From: UKL13-2 sp044346745
GTDB lineage: Bacteria > Pseudomonadota > Gammaproteobacteria > Burkholderiales > Usitatibacteraceae
Assembly: GCA_044346745.1 (NCBI GenBank)
Contig: JBIIYQ010000004.1
Span: 1-56,935, forward strand
Length of the DNA stretch: 56,935 nucleotides
Direction of reading: 5' to 3'
Below are positions 8,923 through 17,896 of this stretch, piece by piece (within the stretch, counting starts at the first letter, position 1; every line of letters begins with the position of its first letter). The notes beneath the pieces were generated by a model. It saw only the letters and a program-made list of their open reading frames with translations. It was not told the DNA's origin and made no database searches. Position numbers and translations under genes: made by a program.

Positions 8923-8957
8923 AAACAAAAAGCGCGGCTAGTGCCGCGCTTTTTTTG
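8923..8957. terminator. Bidirectional-looking terminator upstream of thrS
   Basis: A perfect 8-base stem AGCGCGGC/GCCGCGCT with loop TAGT is flanked by A-runs on the left and seven Ts on the right, so it could work on either strand. On the minus strand it lies between tRNA-Val and thrS and probably ends the tRNA transcript. Confidence 0.8.
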
Positions 8958-9051
8958 AATGAACAAGACAACACCACGCCGCGCGGCTAGCGAAACATCC
9001 CTTCCAGCGTAGTCAGCGGTCTCATAACCATAATCGTCTCGTCATCAGAAT

Positions 9052-9128
9052 TGGTAGGCGCAATTGGACTCGAACCAACGACCCCCACCATGTCAAGGTG
9101 GTGCTCTAACCAGCTGAGCTATGCGCCT
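9052..9128 (-). tRNA. tRNA-Val (anticodon GAC)
   Basis: The minus strand folds as a cloverleaf with a 7-base acceptor stem (AGGCGCA with TGCGCCT), D arm GCTC..GAGC, anticodon loop TTGACAT giving GAC, T loop TTCGAGT, and encoded CCA. It lies upstream of thrS on the same strand, with a terminator between. Confidence 0.95.
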
Positions 9129-9292
9129 GTAGACCACTAGTTTAGCCGAAAAGCCCCACACTCGGCAATTGCAACCAATTGTGCAGACCATTATCGACAC
9201 GACGCTTCGAGGCTCACATACAATTCACCTGCACCCATTGCGCAGCAAAGTATGCAGGCGCGCCCCCGAACCCTCCACCGAGTTACATGCAA

Positions 9293-10234
9293 ATGGCCGG
9301 ATCCAGCCTCCTCTTACTAATTGACGATATCGCCGCGATCCTCGACGATGTCGCGGTTCTCACCAAGGTCGCCGCAAAGAAGACGGCGGGTGTACTTGGT
9401 GATGACCTTGCCCTGAACGCCCAGCAAGTCGCAGGCGTCAAGGCCGAACGGGAGCTACCGGTCGTCTGGGCTGTTGCCAAAGGCTCGATGGTGAATAAAG
9501 CCATCCTCGTTCCCGCGGCGCTTGCCATCAGCGTCGTTGCACCCTGGGCAATCACACCACTTTTGATGTTGGGTGGTGCGTTTCTTTGTTACGAAGGTGT
9601 CGAGAAACTCGCGCACAAGTTCCTACACCCGGCCGAAGATACCGAGGCACATCGACAGGCGTTAACCGCCGCACTTGTGAATCCCGAGGTCGATTTGGTG
9701 GCAATTGAAAAAGAAAAAATCAAAGGCGCGATTCGCACCGACTTCATCCTGTCTGCTGAGATCATCGTCATCACACTAGGCACGGCGGCCTCCGCACCCT
9801 TTATGCAAAAGGTGACGGTGTTAACGGTCGTGGCAATCGCCATGACCATCGGCGTTTATGGATTGGTCGCGGGCATCGTCAAACTCGACGACGCCGGACT
9901 GCACATGATGAAGCGCGAAGGATTCGGAAGTCTCGCTGCGTTTATTCGCTGGTTCGGCAAGCGGATTCTGCAGGCTGCACCTTGGCTGATGAAGCTACTG
10001 TCGGTGGCGGGAACCGCCGCAATGTTCTTGGTCGGCGGCAGCATCTTGGTGCACGGCTGGCCGGCACTCCAGCATCTGTTTAGCACGGTGGGCTTGGTGT
10101 CAGGCGGAATTCCCTACATCGGATTGTTTCTCGATGCGGTCGTGCCGACACTTTTGGATGGCGTGTTTGGCGTGATTGCCGGCGCAGTTTGTCTAGCGGT
10201 CGTGTTTGCGATTCAAAAACTGCGTGGTAAATGA
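9293..10234 (+). CDS. DUF808 family inner membrane protein (YedI-like)
   Basis: A protein of about 313 residues that begins MAGSSLLLLIDDIAAILDDVAVLTK, the typical start of the DUF808/YedI family. It has the family segments VKAERELPVVWAVAKGS and GGAFLCYEGVEKLAHK, followed by about five hydrophobic segments (for example at 190-215 and 260-310). The charge pattern suggests an integral inner-membrane protein. The function of the family is not established. An ATG two codons upstream (9287) is an alternative start; neither has a strong ribosome site. It converges on the Mur-ligase-like gene. Confidence 0.85.
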   Translation: MAGSSLLLLIDDIAAILDDVAVLTKVAAKKTAGVLGDDLALNAQQVAGVKAERELPVVWAVAKGSMVNKAILVPAALAISVVAPWAITPLLMLGGAFLCYEGVEKLAHKFLHPAEDTEAHRQALTAALVNPEVDLVAIEKEKIKGAIRTDFILSAEIIVITLGTAASAPFMQKVTVLTVVAIAMTIGVYGLVAGIVKLDDAGLHMMKREGFGSLAAFIRWFGKRILQAAPWLMKLLSVAGTAAMFLVGGSILVHGWPALQHLFSTVGLVSGGIPYIGLFLDAVVPTLLDGVFGVIAGAVCLAVVFAIQKLRGK

Positions 10235-10241
10235 CGCGGCG

Positions 10242-12011
10242 CTAGTCCTTTGCGCCGGCATCCAACCAATGTCGAATCGCCACTCGCGGTGCAACACCAT
10301 GCAGCGGCAGCACCACCACATCGCCTGACCTGGCCCAACGTACCAGCTGTTTGGCCGCATCTGCTTCAGGAAGCACGGTGTGTATACGGCTCCGCTCCAC
10401 ATTCGCGGCAAGTAGCGTCGCCTCTAGCATGGCCGGTATTTCTCCAGGCAGCCGACCTCTCAGCATTCCGTCGATGTCTTTTAGGATGATGAGGTCCGGA
10501 CTAAAGCCTGCCGCCATTTTTGCCAGCGCGTGAACATCCGCGTCCTCGCGATTGCCCGCTTGGCCGAGCAATAAACCCAACCTACCCCCGGTCTTCCGCT
10601 GCAACGCACGGGCAATCTGCAACACGCCCGATAGACCGGCCGGGTTGTGCGCATAGTCGAGAATGATTTCCACGCCGTCAATCGTCCAACGCTCGAGGCG
10701 GCCCGGATTGTCATGCCGAGTCGTGCCAAACGTCGCGAGTACATGGCGAATCGCGGACTCTGAAATGCCCAACCCTGTTGCAGCCAATACCGCCGCCGCG
10801 ATGTTCGCAATGTTGTAGCGCGCCGTTCCTTCCGCGGTTAACGGCATACCGGCAACCGCGCCAAAATCTATCGTGTTCCCAGCATGCGCGAGCAACAGAC
10901 AACCATCTCGTACGGCGCAAACGGTCTGCCCTGCTTCTCGCTGCGCAACTACACTTGGGTGGTGCCAATCCAGACCAAAAAACGCCTTCTTCTGATTTGA
11001 GTGGACAGCAGCGCCCATCAAGATGGCGTCATCCGCATTCAAGACCAGCGTACCGCCGCGCTCTACCGCTCGAGCCACGATGAGTTTGGCTGCTGCAAGA
11101 TCGGCAAGACTATCGACGCCATATTCTCCAAAGTGATCGGCACTTATGTTGGTCACGACCGCAACGTCTGCACGTGAGACCGCAAGACCACGGCGCAACA
11201 TGCCGCCACGCGCCGTTTCGAGTACTGCACAATCAACGCGCCGATCCCGTTGTACCGCTCGTGCACCCGCCGGCCCGGAGTAGTCGCCGAATAAGTTTTC
11301 TTCGCCGCCCACATACACGCCTTCGGTTGATGAGTATCCCGCGCACCAGTGGTTGGCAGCCGCCATCGCAGCGATCAAGCGTACCGTTGTTGTCTTGCCA
11401 TTCGAGCCGGTTACCAAGGCTGTCGGAATGTTGTGTACTTGCGATCGGAGCGTTTCGAATGCGTCAGGCGAAGGCAACATCCCAACCGGCCAGGCGTGGT
11501 TGCCTTTGCCGCCGCCAATCGACCACGTCTCGTCGTCCAAAAAGCTGTCGAAGTGATGATCCGCTGCCTTGGTCAGCAGCACGCGCAACAGATCGTTTTG
11601 TTCCGCCTGCGCTTTTGCCTTGAGTCGTTTTAACGCAGTCGAGAAGTCGCCGATATCGTCTTGCACGTCACCAAACGCGTTCGACACAACTAGTGCGGGA
11701 TTCAGCTCAGCAGTGGTCGTTTCCCAAGCCCATTCGTTCACCTCAGTCGCGGTAAACAATTGGTCTATCGGCGCCGATAGCGCCAACGAGGTCGTTTGGT
11801 TATGCAGTCTGGCCACACAAACCGGGCGGGACCAACCAAGCGCGTTGGCCAACGTTTCAACATGATGCTGCCATCGCTGATGTGCGGCGGGGTTCCGCGC
11901 CGCCGGCCCCTTGGCCTCTAAGAGTGCGCCGGTTGGGGCGAAAAAAAAGTTGGGCCCGGTGAGACGGCGAGAATCCTCGAAATAGGCTGACTCGCGTTCT
12001 TCAAATACCAT
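10242..12011 (-). CDS. Mur-ligase-domain protein, cyanophycin synthetase homologue without ATP-grasp domain
   Basis: A 589-residue protein. Its N-terminal ~190 residues resemble no catalytic domain I know. From about 195 it is a Mur ligase: P-loop GSNGKTTT at about 203, LETARGGMLRRG and NISADHFGEYG in the centre, and the C-terminal domain with DYAHNPAGL at about 450. These motifs closely parallel the Mur-ligase half of CphA next door (GTNGKTST, LEIARGGLLRAG, NVQSDHLG, DYGHNAHA). The ATP-grasp half, which adds Asp in CphA1, is absent. It starts 15 bases after cphA and is probably co-transcribed. It may be a second ligase for cyanophycin or a dipeptide, or a partner subunit; the substrate is not known from sequence. 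Confidence 0.8.
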   Translation of the reverse strand: MVFEERESAYFEDSRRLTGPNFFFAPTGALLEAKGPAARNPAAHQRWQHHVETLANALGWSRPVCVARLHNQTTSLALSAPIDQLFTATEVNEWAWETTTAELNPALVVSNAFGDVQDDIGDFSTALKRLKAKAQAEQNDLLRVLLTKAADHHFDSFLDDETWSIGGGKGNHAWPVGMLPSPDAFETLRSQVHNIPTALVTGSNGKTTTVRLIAAMAAANHWCAGYSSTEGVYVGGEENLFGDYSGPAGARAVQRDRRVDCAVLETARGGMLRRGLAVSRADVAVVTNISADHFGEYGVDSLADLAAAKLIVARAVERGGTLVLNADDAILMGAAVHSNQKKAFFGLDWHHPSVVAQREAGQTVCAVRDGCLLLAHAGNTIDFGAVAGMPLTAEGTARYNIANIAAAVLAATGLGISESAIRHVLATFGTTRHDNPGRLERWTIDGVEIILDYAHNPAGLSGVLQIARALQRKTGGRLGLLLGQAGNREDADVHALAKMAAGFSPDLIILKDIDGMLRGRLPGEIPAMLEATLLAANVERSRIHTVLPEADAAKQLVRWARSGDVVVLPLHGVAPRVAIRHWLDAGAKD

Positions 12012-12026
12012 TGGTGGGTAACATCA

Positions 12027-14837
12027 TCAGTCGTCAGTTTCGCGTTGAAAACGCACGCCGCGTTCATCCAGGATCAGCCCGCTGGAGGCCAAGGTCGACA
12101 AATCAACCATATCGTCGGCGCCATCCGACATGTTCATGGGTTTCGGTTTGGAATCGGCAGTCGTGACCTTTGCGACTTTATCTTGCGCGCCTTCCGGTTT
12201 GAACTTAATCACTTGCTTCCATGACCGAGTTAGCGCGTCGGCAAAAATCAGAATCAAGTCGCCGTGCCGTCCCATGCGAAGTGCGTGATCAATTGACGCC
12301 TGTTCGTCCGGAATGATCTCGATCTGTTTGTCAGTCACACCCTTGGCCTTTAGGACCTTCGCCAGCATATGCGGGATTTCATCTGGCTCCCGGCCGCGCA
12401 ATCCATCGTCGCGCCGACAGATGTAATGATCGAATTTTCCGGCCGCTGTTTCGGCAATCGCAGTGATATCTTCGTCGCGCCGGTCGCCCGGTGCTGACAG
12501 CACAATAATGCGACGCCCCTGCACATCTAATCGCTGCGCCAAATCACACATCGCGGCAACCGCATGCGCGTTGTGACCGTAGTCAAAGATCACCTTGAAC
12601 GGATGTTCGTCATACACGTTCATCCGGCCGGGGGCTTGGAAGAAGGTGGTATCAAAGGTACGCAACCCGGTGCGGATGGCATCGAGTTTGATGCCCATCG
12701 AGAAGGCAATGGCTGCGGCAAACATTGCGTTTTGCACGTTGTGCATCGCGCGCCCCTCAAGCGTTGCCGGGATCAAGTGGGTCCAGATCAGCGGAATGTG
12801 CGCGCCCTTCTCGTACAACGTGATCATCTGCCCGTTGACGCCGTCTTCAAGTGCACAAGCCCTGCCACCGGCGCGAACGTGTTCACGCACCAACGCATGA
12901 GTTTGGTTGGTAGTCACGTAACAGATATTCTTGGCTTCGGTGTATGCCGACATCTTGAACACATTGGTGTCGTCGGCATTCAACACCGCACAGTCGCGTG
13001 CGACCTCTACTACGATGCGTTTAACCTCCGCCAGCTGTTCAAGGGTATCGATGCCTTTCATGCCGAGGTGGTCTGATTGCACATTCAACACCGCACCAAC
13101 GTTGACCCATGGCACCCCCATACCTGCGCGTAACAACCCGCCTCGCGCAATTTCCAACACCGCCATATCGATTTGTGGATCCGACAGCACCATACGGGTG
13201 GCGACCGGGCCCGTCATATCGCCTTCAACAGTTCGCTGCCCGTCGATGTACACGCCGTCGGTGGTGGTGAGGCCCGGTGTGAATCCTGCCATCTTGGTGA
13301 TGTGCGCCAAAATGCGCGATGTTGACGTTTTGCCGTTGGTGCCAGTGATACACGCAATTGGCACACGTGATGGAGTACCCGGCGGGAACAACATATCGAT
13401 GACCGGTCCGGCAACATCGCGTGGCGTACCTTCAGAAGGCGCGACGTGCATCCGAAAGCCCGGTGCTGCATTCACTTCACAAATGCCACCACCGTGAGTC
13501 TTGTAACTCTCCGCAATGTTGGTCGAAAGAAAGTCCACGCCACCGACGTCGAGACCAACGGCGCGGATTGCCCGTATCGCCATGTCGCGATTGTCAGGAT
13601 GAATGATGTCGGTCACATCAGTTGCGGTGCCGCCCGTGGAAAGATTGGCGGTGGATCGCAGGTAGATAACCTTGCCCGCTTCAGGAATGGTCTCGGCGTT
13701 CACTTCTTGCCGGGTCATCATCATTTCGGCTTGCGCGTCGAGTTCTAGTCGCGTCAATACCTTCTCGTGGCCCACGCCTCGCCGTGGGTCGAGGTTCACC
13801 ACATCAACCAATTGTCGGATGGTGTGTTTGCCGTCGCCGACCACGTGCCCGGGTGTACGTTTAGTTGCAGCGACCAATTCACCATTCACCACCAGCAAAC
13901 GATGATCGTCGCCGGTCATAAACGACTCAACGATGACTGAGCGCGAATGTTCGTTTGCCGCCGCAAAACCCGCCCGCACTTCCTCTTCGTTTGTTAAGTG
14001 AATCGTAATGCCGCGTCCGTGGTTGCCGTTGTAAGGCTTGGTGACCACCGGATAACCCATGCGTCGCGCCGCGCGCACGGCAGAATCAGCCGAGTACACC
14101 AACGACTGTTTCGGTACGGGCAGGCCGAGGTTTGCGAGGAGCTTGTTGGTTTCTTCTTTGTCGGAAGCTAACTCCACTGCAATGTGGCTGGTGCGACCGG
14201 TTACCGTCGCTTGAATCCGCTGCTGATACTTGCCATAGCCCAGCTGCACCAGTGATTGTTCGTTTAATCGCAGCCAGGGAATGTCGCGTTTTTCCGCCGC
14301 ATGGACGAGTGACGCGGTGGACGGGCCCAACGCGCGACGTTGGGCAAACCGGATGTACTCGTCACGCGCGGTTGGCCAATCCCAGTCGTCTGGGACGGAG
14401 TCGGCGGGTTGTAGGTTTTTCGGTAACAACGAACAAAGTAACTTCAGCGCCAACTCACCGGCTTCGATGCCTTCGTCGCGTTGTGCGTACTCGTAAACCA
14501 CGGTGTAAACGCCATCACGCCCAGCGCTACGCGTCTTGCCGAAGGTGACATCCTCACCGGCGACGTTTTGTAACTCAATGGCGACGTGTTCCAGCACATG
14601 GCCAAGCCATGTGCCTTCGTCTTCGCGCATGCGGCGGATGAAGCCGCCCGGCTCACCATAAGAGCACCCGTGTTCTTTCAGGTTAGGCAATGCGGCAACC
14701 AGCGCATCCACGTAGGCATCGCCCAGCTTTGCCGTCGGCCACGCTTCGAGGGCACCCAAATCAAGCTCAAGCTTAATGACCGGAAAGTGGGCGTAGATGG
14801 AGGGCCCCACATAAACCGAACGATCCAGAATGCGCAT
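12027..14837 (-). CDS. cphA: Cyanophycin synthetase
   Basis: A 936-residue enzyme that makes multi-L-arginyl-poly-L-aspartate, a nitrogen-storage granule polymer, from Asp, Arg and ATP. Domains: N-terminal domain (1-160, HGCSYGEPGGFIRRM, HVLEHVAIELQ), ATP-grasp domain (about 200-480, VTKPYNGNHGRGI, VNAAPGFRMH), and Mur-ligase domain with P-loop GTNGKTST at about 498 and C-terminal DYGHNAHAV. All three parts look intact. The C-terminal tail after about 890 (DSKPKPMNMSDGADDMVDL) is acidic and less conserved. Cyanophycinase lies upstream on the same strand and a Mur-ligase homologue downstream, forming a storage operon. Confidence 0.95.
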   Translation of the reverse strand: MRILDRSVYVGPSIYAHFPVIKLELDLGALEAWPTAKLGDAYVDALVAALPNLKEHGCSYGEPGGFIRRMREDEGTWLGHVLEHVAIELQNVAGEDVTFGKTRSAGRDGVYTVVYEYAQRDEGIEAGELALKLLCSLLPKNLQPADSVPDDWDWPTARDEYIRFAQRRALGPSTASLVHAAEKRDIPWLRLNEQSLVQLGYGKYQQRIQATVTGRTSHIAVELASDKEETNKLLANLGLPVPKQSLVYSADSAVRAARRMGYPVVTKPYNGNHGRGITIHLTNEEEVRAGFAAANEHSRSVIVESFMTGDDHRLLVVNGELVAATKRTPGHVVGDGKHTIRQLVDVVNLDPRRGVGHEKVLTRLELDAQAEMMMTRQEVNAETIPEAGKVIYLRSTANLSTGGTATDVTDIIHPDNRDMAIRAIRAVGLDVGGVDFLSTNIAESYKTHGGGICEVNAAPGFRMHVAPSEGTPRDVAGPVIDMLFPPGTPSRVPIACITGTNGKTSTSRILAHITKMAGFTPGLTTTDGVYIDGQRTVEGDMTGPVATRMVLSDPQIDMAVLEIARGGLLRAGMGVPWVNVGAVLNVQSDHLGMKGIDTLEQLAEVKRIVVEVARDCAVLNADDTNVFKMSAYTEAKNICYVTTNQTHALVREHVRAGGRACALEDGVNGQMITLYEKGAHIPLIWTHLIPATLEGRAMHNVQNAMFAAAIAFSMGIKLDAIRTGLRTFDTTFFQAPGRMNVYDEHPFKVIFDYGHNAHAVAAMCDLAQRLDVQGRRIIVLSAPGDRRDEDITAIAETAAGKFDHYICRRDDGLRGREPDEIPHMLAKVLKAKGVTDKQIEIIPDEQASIDHALRMGRHGDLILIFADALTRSWKQVIKFKPEGAQDKVAKVTTADSKPKPMNMSDGADDMVDLSTLASSGLILDERGVRFQRETDD

Positions 14838-14924
14838 AAACGAGCCCTTCGTTAAATGGTTGGTGAGGCGGTGTTTGGTTGCGTGGCGGTTGGCACCGGT
14901 TGACCCTCGGCTGCGACGGGTGAT

Positions 14925-15773
14925 CTATTCCTTACGACGTATCAACGTATTGGCACTGGCTTCGCGGGTATGCAGGTTAAATGTCGAACCCGCCACCAAA
15001 ATATGCAGCCGCAAGCCCAACATACACACCGGTTTACCCTCGGCGACCTGATCCATGGACGAAAACTGCATGTCGCTCGCGTCGATCACCGTCACCGCAC
15101 CAGAGCCTTCGACTTCAAGTGTATTGTCAGGCCCGATGAACGCCGCCGTGTCTTCGTCCAAGCCGATGCCGACCGCAAACGGATTAAATGCCAGTGCCGC
15201 GAGCAGGCGGCCGATACGATCACGTTGGCGGAAGTGCTGGTCAATGATGAAGCGGTTGGTCAGCCCCAAGCCTGGCGCCAGACGCACTGCACCGGCGATC
15301 GGTGAGGCGCCTTCTTCACCAAAGGCGATCATGTGTTCAGAAATAAACGCCGCACCCGCGCTGGTGCCGGCGATGTGCATACCGGAAGCATTACGTTTGC
15401 GCAGCGTTTTGGCGACCAACGTGCCGCCCAGTAACGTGGATAAACGAAGCTGATTGCCGCCCGTGAAGAAGACGCCAGTGGCGCGCTCGATACGCTCAAT
15501 GCGGCCAGATTCGTCACAGTCGCGGCGCGTATCAAAATCCATTGCCTCGACGTGTCCTGCGCCTAATTCCGAAAAAATCTGCTCGTAGCGGGAGCCGGTA
15601 TCAGCGAGTCGGCTGGCCGTCGGGATCACGACGATATCGGCTTTGTCCGCCTGACCTTGCCCGCAGAGCTCGACAAAGCGCCGCAAAATTTCCGGCTCGT
15701 TCTCTTTTTCTTCCGCTCCGCCGATGGGGATAATCCATCCGCGTTCACTGCCTTCTAATACCGGGCTCGGCAT
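14925..15773 (-). CDS. cphB: Cyanophycinase
   Basis: A 282-residue serine exopeptidase of family S51 that cuts cyanophycin into beta-Asp-Arg dipeptides. The nucleophile serine is in GTSAGA at about residue 135. Other conserved parts are IPIGGAEEK at the start, FFTGGNQLRL, and DQHFRQRDRIGRL. There is no signal peptide, so it acts in the cytoplasm. It is the first gene of the three-gene cluster and diverges from the hydroxyproline operon. Confidence 0.94.
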   Translation of the reverse strand: MPSPVLEGSERGWIIPIGGAEEKENEPEILRRFVELCGQGQADKADIVVIPTASRLADTGSRYEQIFSELGAGHVEAMDFDTRRDCDESGRIERIERATGVFFTGGNQLRLSTLLGGTLVAKTLRKRNASGMHIAGTSAGAAFISEHMIAFGEEGASPIAGAVRLAPGLGLTNRFIIDQHFRQRDRIGRLLAALAFNPFAVGIGLDEDTAAFIGPDNTLEVEGSGAVTVIDASDMQFSSMDQVAEGKPVCMLGLRLHILVAGSTFNLHTREASANTLIRRKE

Positions 15774-15883
15774 TCACTACTCCTGCTCGCAACTTTGATG
15801 GACTCATTATGCGTCAGCCGCGCAACTTGCGGCCTGCCCGCACATTTATCTTGTGCAGTTACAAATCGGTAAACTCGCCAATC

Positions 15884-15923
15884 CACGGACGTTTCCAAGC
15901 AAAAATGCTTGAAGATGGCCGTA
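15884..15923 (+). repeat. 40-base palindromic repeat, copy 1
   Basis: A near-perfect 40-base palindrome with arms CCAAGCA / TGCTTG in the centre. It lies between the divergent cphB and hydroxyproline genes, where a terminator is not expected. It matches the reverse complement of copy 3 (34498-34537) at 35 of 40 positions, including 28 in a row. Confidence 0.8.
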
Positions 15924-16013
15924 TATCGGCGACTTTGCATTTTCAGTGCATCTAAACGGTGGACCTTTTTGTCGACTTCCCCTGAAACATCTGAATCCCT
16001 GCAAAATCAGCAC

Positions 16014-16949
16014 ATGCAAAAAATACGCATTATTGATTCGCACACCGGCGGCGAACCCACCCGTGTGGTGTTGGATGGATTCCCCGATCTGCCGCAGCAG
16101 ACACTCGCCGAAAAGCTCGCGGCTTTACGCTCGCAACATGACACTTTCCGAGCCGCTGTTTGCACAGAACCGCGCGCTTCCGAAATCACCGTCGGCGCGT
16201 TATTGCTCCCTCCGGTCGAAGCCGGCTCGGTCGCATCGGTCATTTTCTTTAACAACGTCGGTTACCTTGGCATGTGTGGTCACGGCACCATCGGTGTCAT
16301 CGCCACCCTGCACTACCTCGGACGCATCGCGCCAGGCCTGCACCGGCTCGACACACCCGTCGGCACCGTCGCCTGCACACTGGCAGAAGACGGCATGGTG
16401 ACTATCGAAAACGTCCCCGCGTACCGCCACCAAAAGGCGATGAAGGTTGCTGTGGAAGGTTATGGCGAGGTAACGGGCGATATTGCCTGGGGCGGCAATT
16501 GGTTTTTCTTGGTCGATGCGAAGGACCGCCCGTTTGGCCGCTCACATATCCCTGACCTTCTCGGTTTCGCCCGTGCCATTCGTGACGCGCTAGGCAAACA
16601 AGGCATTACCGGCAAGGACGGTGCACTTATCGATCACATCGAGGTGTTCGGCGCGCCGTCCACGGCGAAATTCGACAGCCGCAACTTTGTACTCTGCCCG
16701 GGAAGTGAATACGACCGTTCGCCATGCGGCACCGGCACCAGCGCCAAGGTTGCGTGTTTAGCCGACGACGGCAAATTGCTCGAAGGCCAACATTGGCAAC
16801 AAGAAAGCATTGTTGGAAGCCATTTTGAAGCGAGCTTTCGTCGTACCGCTGAGGGCGTCATTCCCATCATCAGCGGCCGCGCACACATGAGCGGCGAAGG
16901 CACGTTATTGCTAGACCCGAGTGACCCATTCGCCTTCGGCATCCGTTAA
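16014..16949 (+). CDS. 4-hydroxyproline 2-epimerase (proline racemase family)
   Basis: A 311-residue member of the proline racemase superfamily. Two catalytic cysteines are visible, in GMCGHGTIG (about residue 88) and SPCGTGTSAK (about 237). The Cys-Cys pair fits a racemase or epimerase rather than the dehydratase, which has Thr in one place. I chose ATG 16014 because the family starts MQKIRIIDSHTGGEPTR; the frame is open upstream. The following genes, a DapA-like lyase and a D-amino-acid oxidase, point to trans-4-hydroxy-L-proline to cis-4-hydroxy-D-proline as the reaction. Confidence 0.88.
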   Translation: MQKIRIIDSHTGGEPTRVVLDGFPDLPQQTLAEKLAALRSQHDTFRAAVCTEPRASEITVGALLLPPVEAGSVASVIFFNNVGYLGMCGHGTIGVIATLHYLGRIAPGLHRLDTPVGTVACTLAEDGMVTIENVPAYRHQKAMKVAVEGYGEVTGDIAWGGNWFFLVDAKDRPFGRSHIPDLLGFARAIRDALGKQGITGKDGALIDHIEVFGAPSTAKFDSRNFVLCPGSEYDRSPCGTGTSAKVACLADDGKLLEGQHWQQESIVGSHFEASFRRTAEGVIPIISGRAHMSGEGTLLLDPSDPFAFGIR

Positions 16950-16975
16950 CCGTTCTTCCCATCAGCGAGTCCTTC

Positions 16976-17896
16976 ATGAGCAAACCATTCTGGAACGGCG
17001 TCCTTCCCGCCATCACCACCCCATTCAACGCTAACGGCAGTGTTGATCACGCCTTCCTTGCTAAACACGTTGGTCTGATGATGGAGGCCGGGAGCAGCGG
17101 GATTGTGCCGCTGGGTTCGTTGGGAGAGACCGCAACACTCACGTTTGATGAAAAGAAAGCCATTCTGCAAACGGTGGTGGCGGCCGTGAGAGCGTCCGGC
17201 AAAGCAGGCGCGGCCGTGGTTCCCGGCGTCGCGGCGCTTGCCACCAGCGAGGCGGTCGCCTTCGCCAAAATGGCCAAAGAGGTTGGCTGCGGCGGCCTAA
17301 TGGTGCTGCCGCCCTACGTTTACACCAGCGAATGGCGCGAGATGAAATACCACGTCTCACAAGTCATCGCCGCGACCGACTTACCGTGCATGCTCTACAA
17401 CAACCCAATCGCCTACAAGACCGATTTTCTGCCGCCACAAGTGGCCGAGTTGGCGGGTGAGTACACGAACCTGGTAGCAATCAAAGAATCGAGCGCCGAT
17501 ATTCGCCGTATCGCCGCGATCAAGTCACTCATCGGCACACGACTGCATATCTTGGTCGGTGTGGACGACATCATTGTCGAAGGTATTGCCGCGGGTGCCA
17601 CCGGCTGGGTTGCGGGTTTGGTCAACGCCTATCCACGCGAATCGGTGGTGTTGTTCGAAATGGCGCTGGCTGGCAAATGGAAAGAGCTCGAGCCGCTGTA
17701 TCACTGGTTCTTGCCGTTGTTGAAGCTCGATACCGTGCCAAAATTTGTGCAACTCATCAAGCTGGTGCAAGAACACGTCGGCATGGGTAGAGCCGCCGTT
17801 CGTGCGCCGCGGATGGTGCTGGTGGGTGATGAATTAGCGGAAGCCGAGCGCATCGTCAAACACGCGATTTCGACCAAGCCACATTTTCCTGCTTGA
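16976..17896 (+). CDS. DapA-family lyase, probable 1-pyrroline-4-hydroxy-2-carboxylate deaminase
   Basis: A 306-residue (beta/alpha)8 aldolase of the dihydrodipicolinate synthase family. It has GSLGETATLTFDEK, a Tyr in MLYNNPIAYKTD (about 141) and the Schiff-base Lys in NLVAIKESSAD (about 170). The genuine dapA is not usually found with an epimerase and a D-amino-acid oxidase, so the deaminase step of hydroxyproline breakdown (giving alpha-ketoglutarate semialdehyde) is the better call. The alpha-ketoglutarate semialdehyde dehydrogenase is not in this window. Its stop codon overlaps the TTG start of the next gene. Confidence 0.82.
   Translation: MSKPFWNGVLPAITTPFNANGSVDHAFLAKHVGLMMEAGSSGIVPLGSLGETATLTFDEKKAILQTVVAAVRASGKAGAAVVPGVAALATSEAVAFAKMAKEVGCGGLMVLPPYVYTSEWREMKYHVSQVIAATDLPCMLYNNPIAYKTDFLPPQVAELAGEYTNLVAIKESSADIRRIAAIKSLIGTRLHILVGVDDIIVEGIAAGATGWVAGLVNAYPRESVVLFEMALAGKWKELEPLYHWFLPLLKLDTVPKFVQLIKLVQEHVGMGRAAVRAPRMVLVGDELAEAERIVKHAISTKPHFPA

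Noticed and set aside
12564..13076. Long antisense frame over cphA
   Set aside because: Lies wholly inside cphA and has no recognisable domain.
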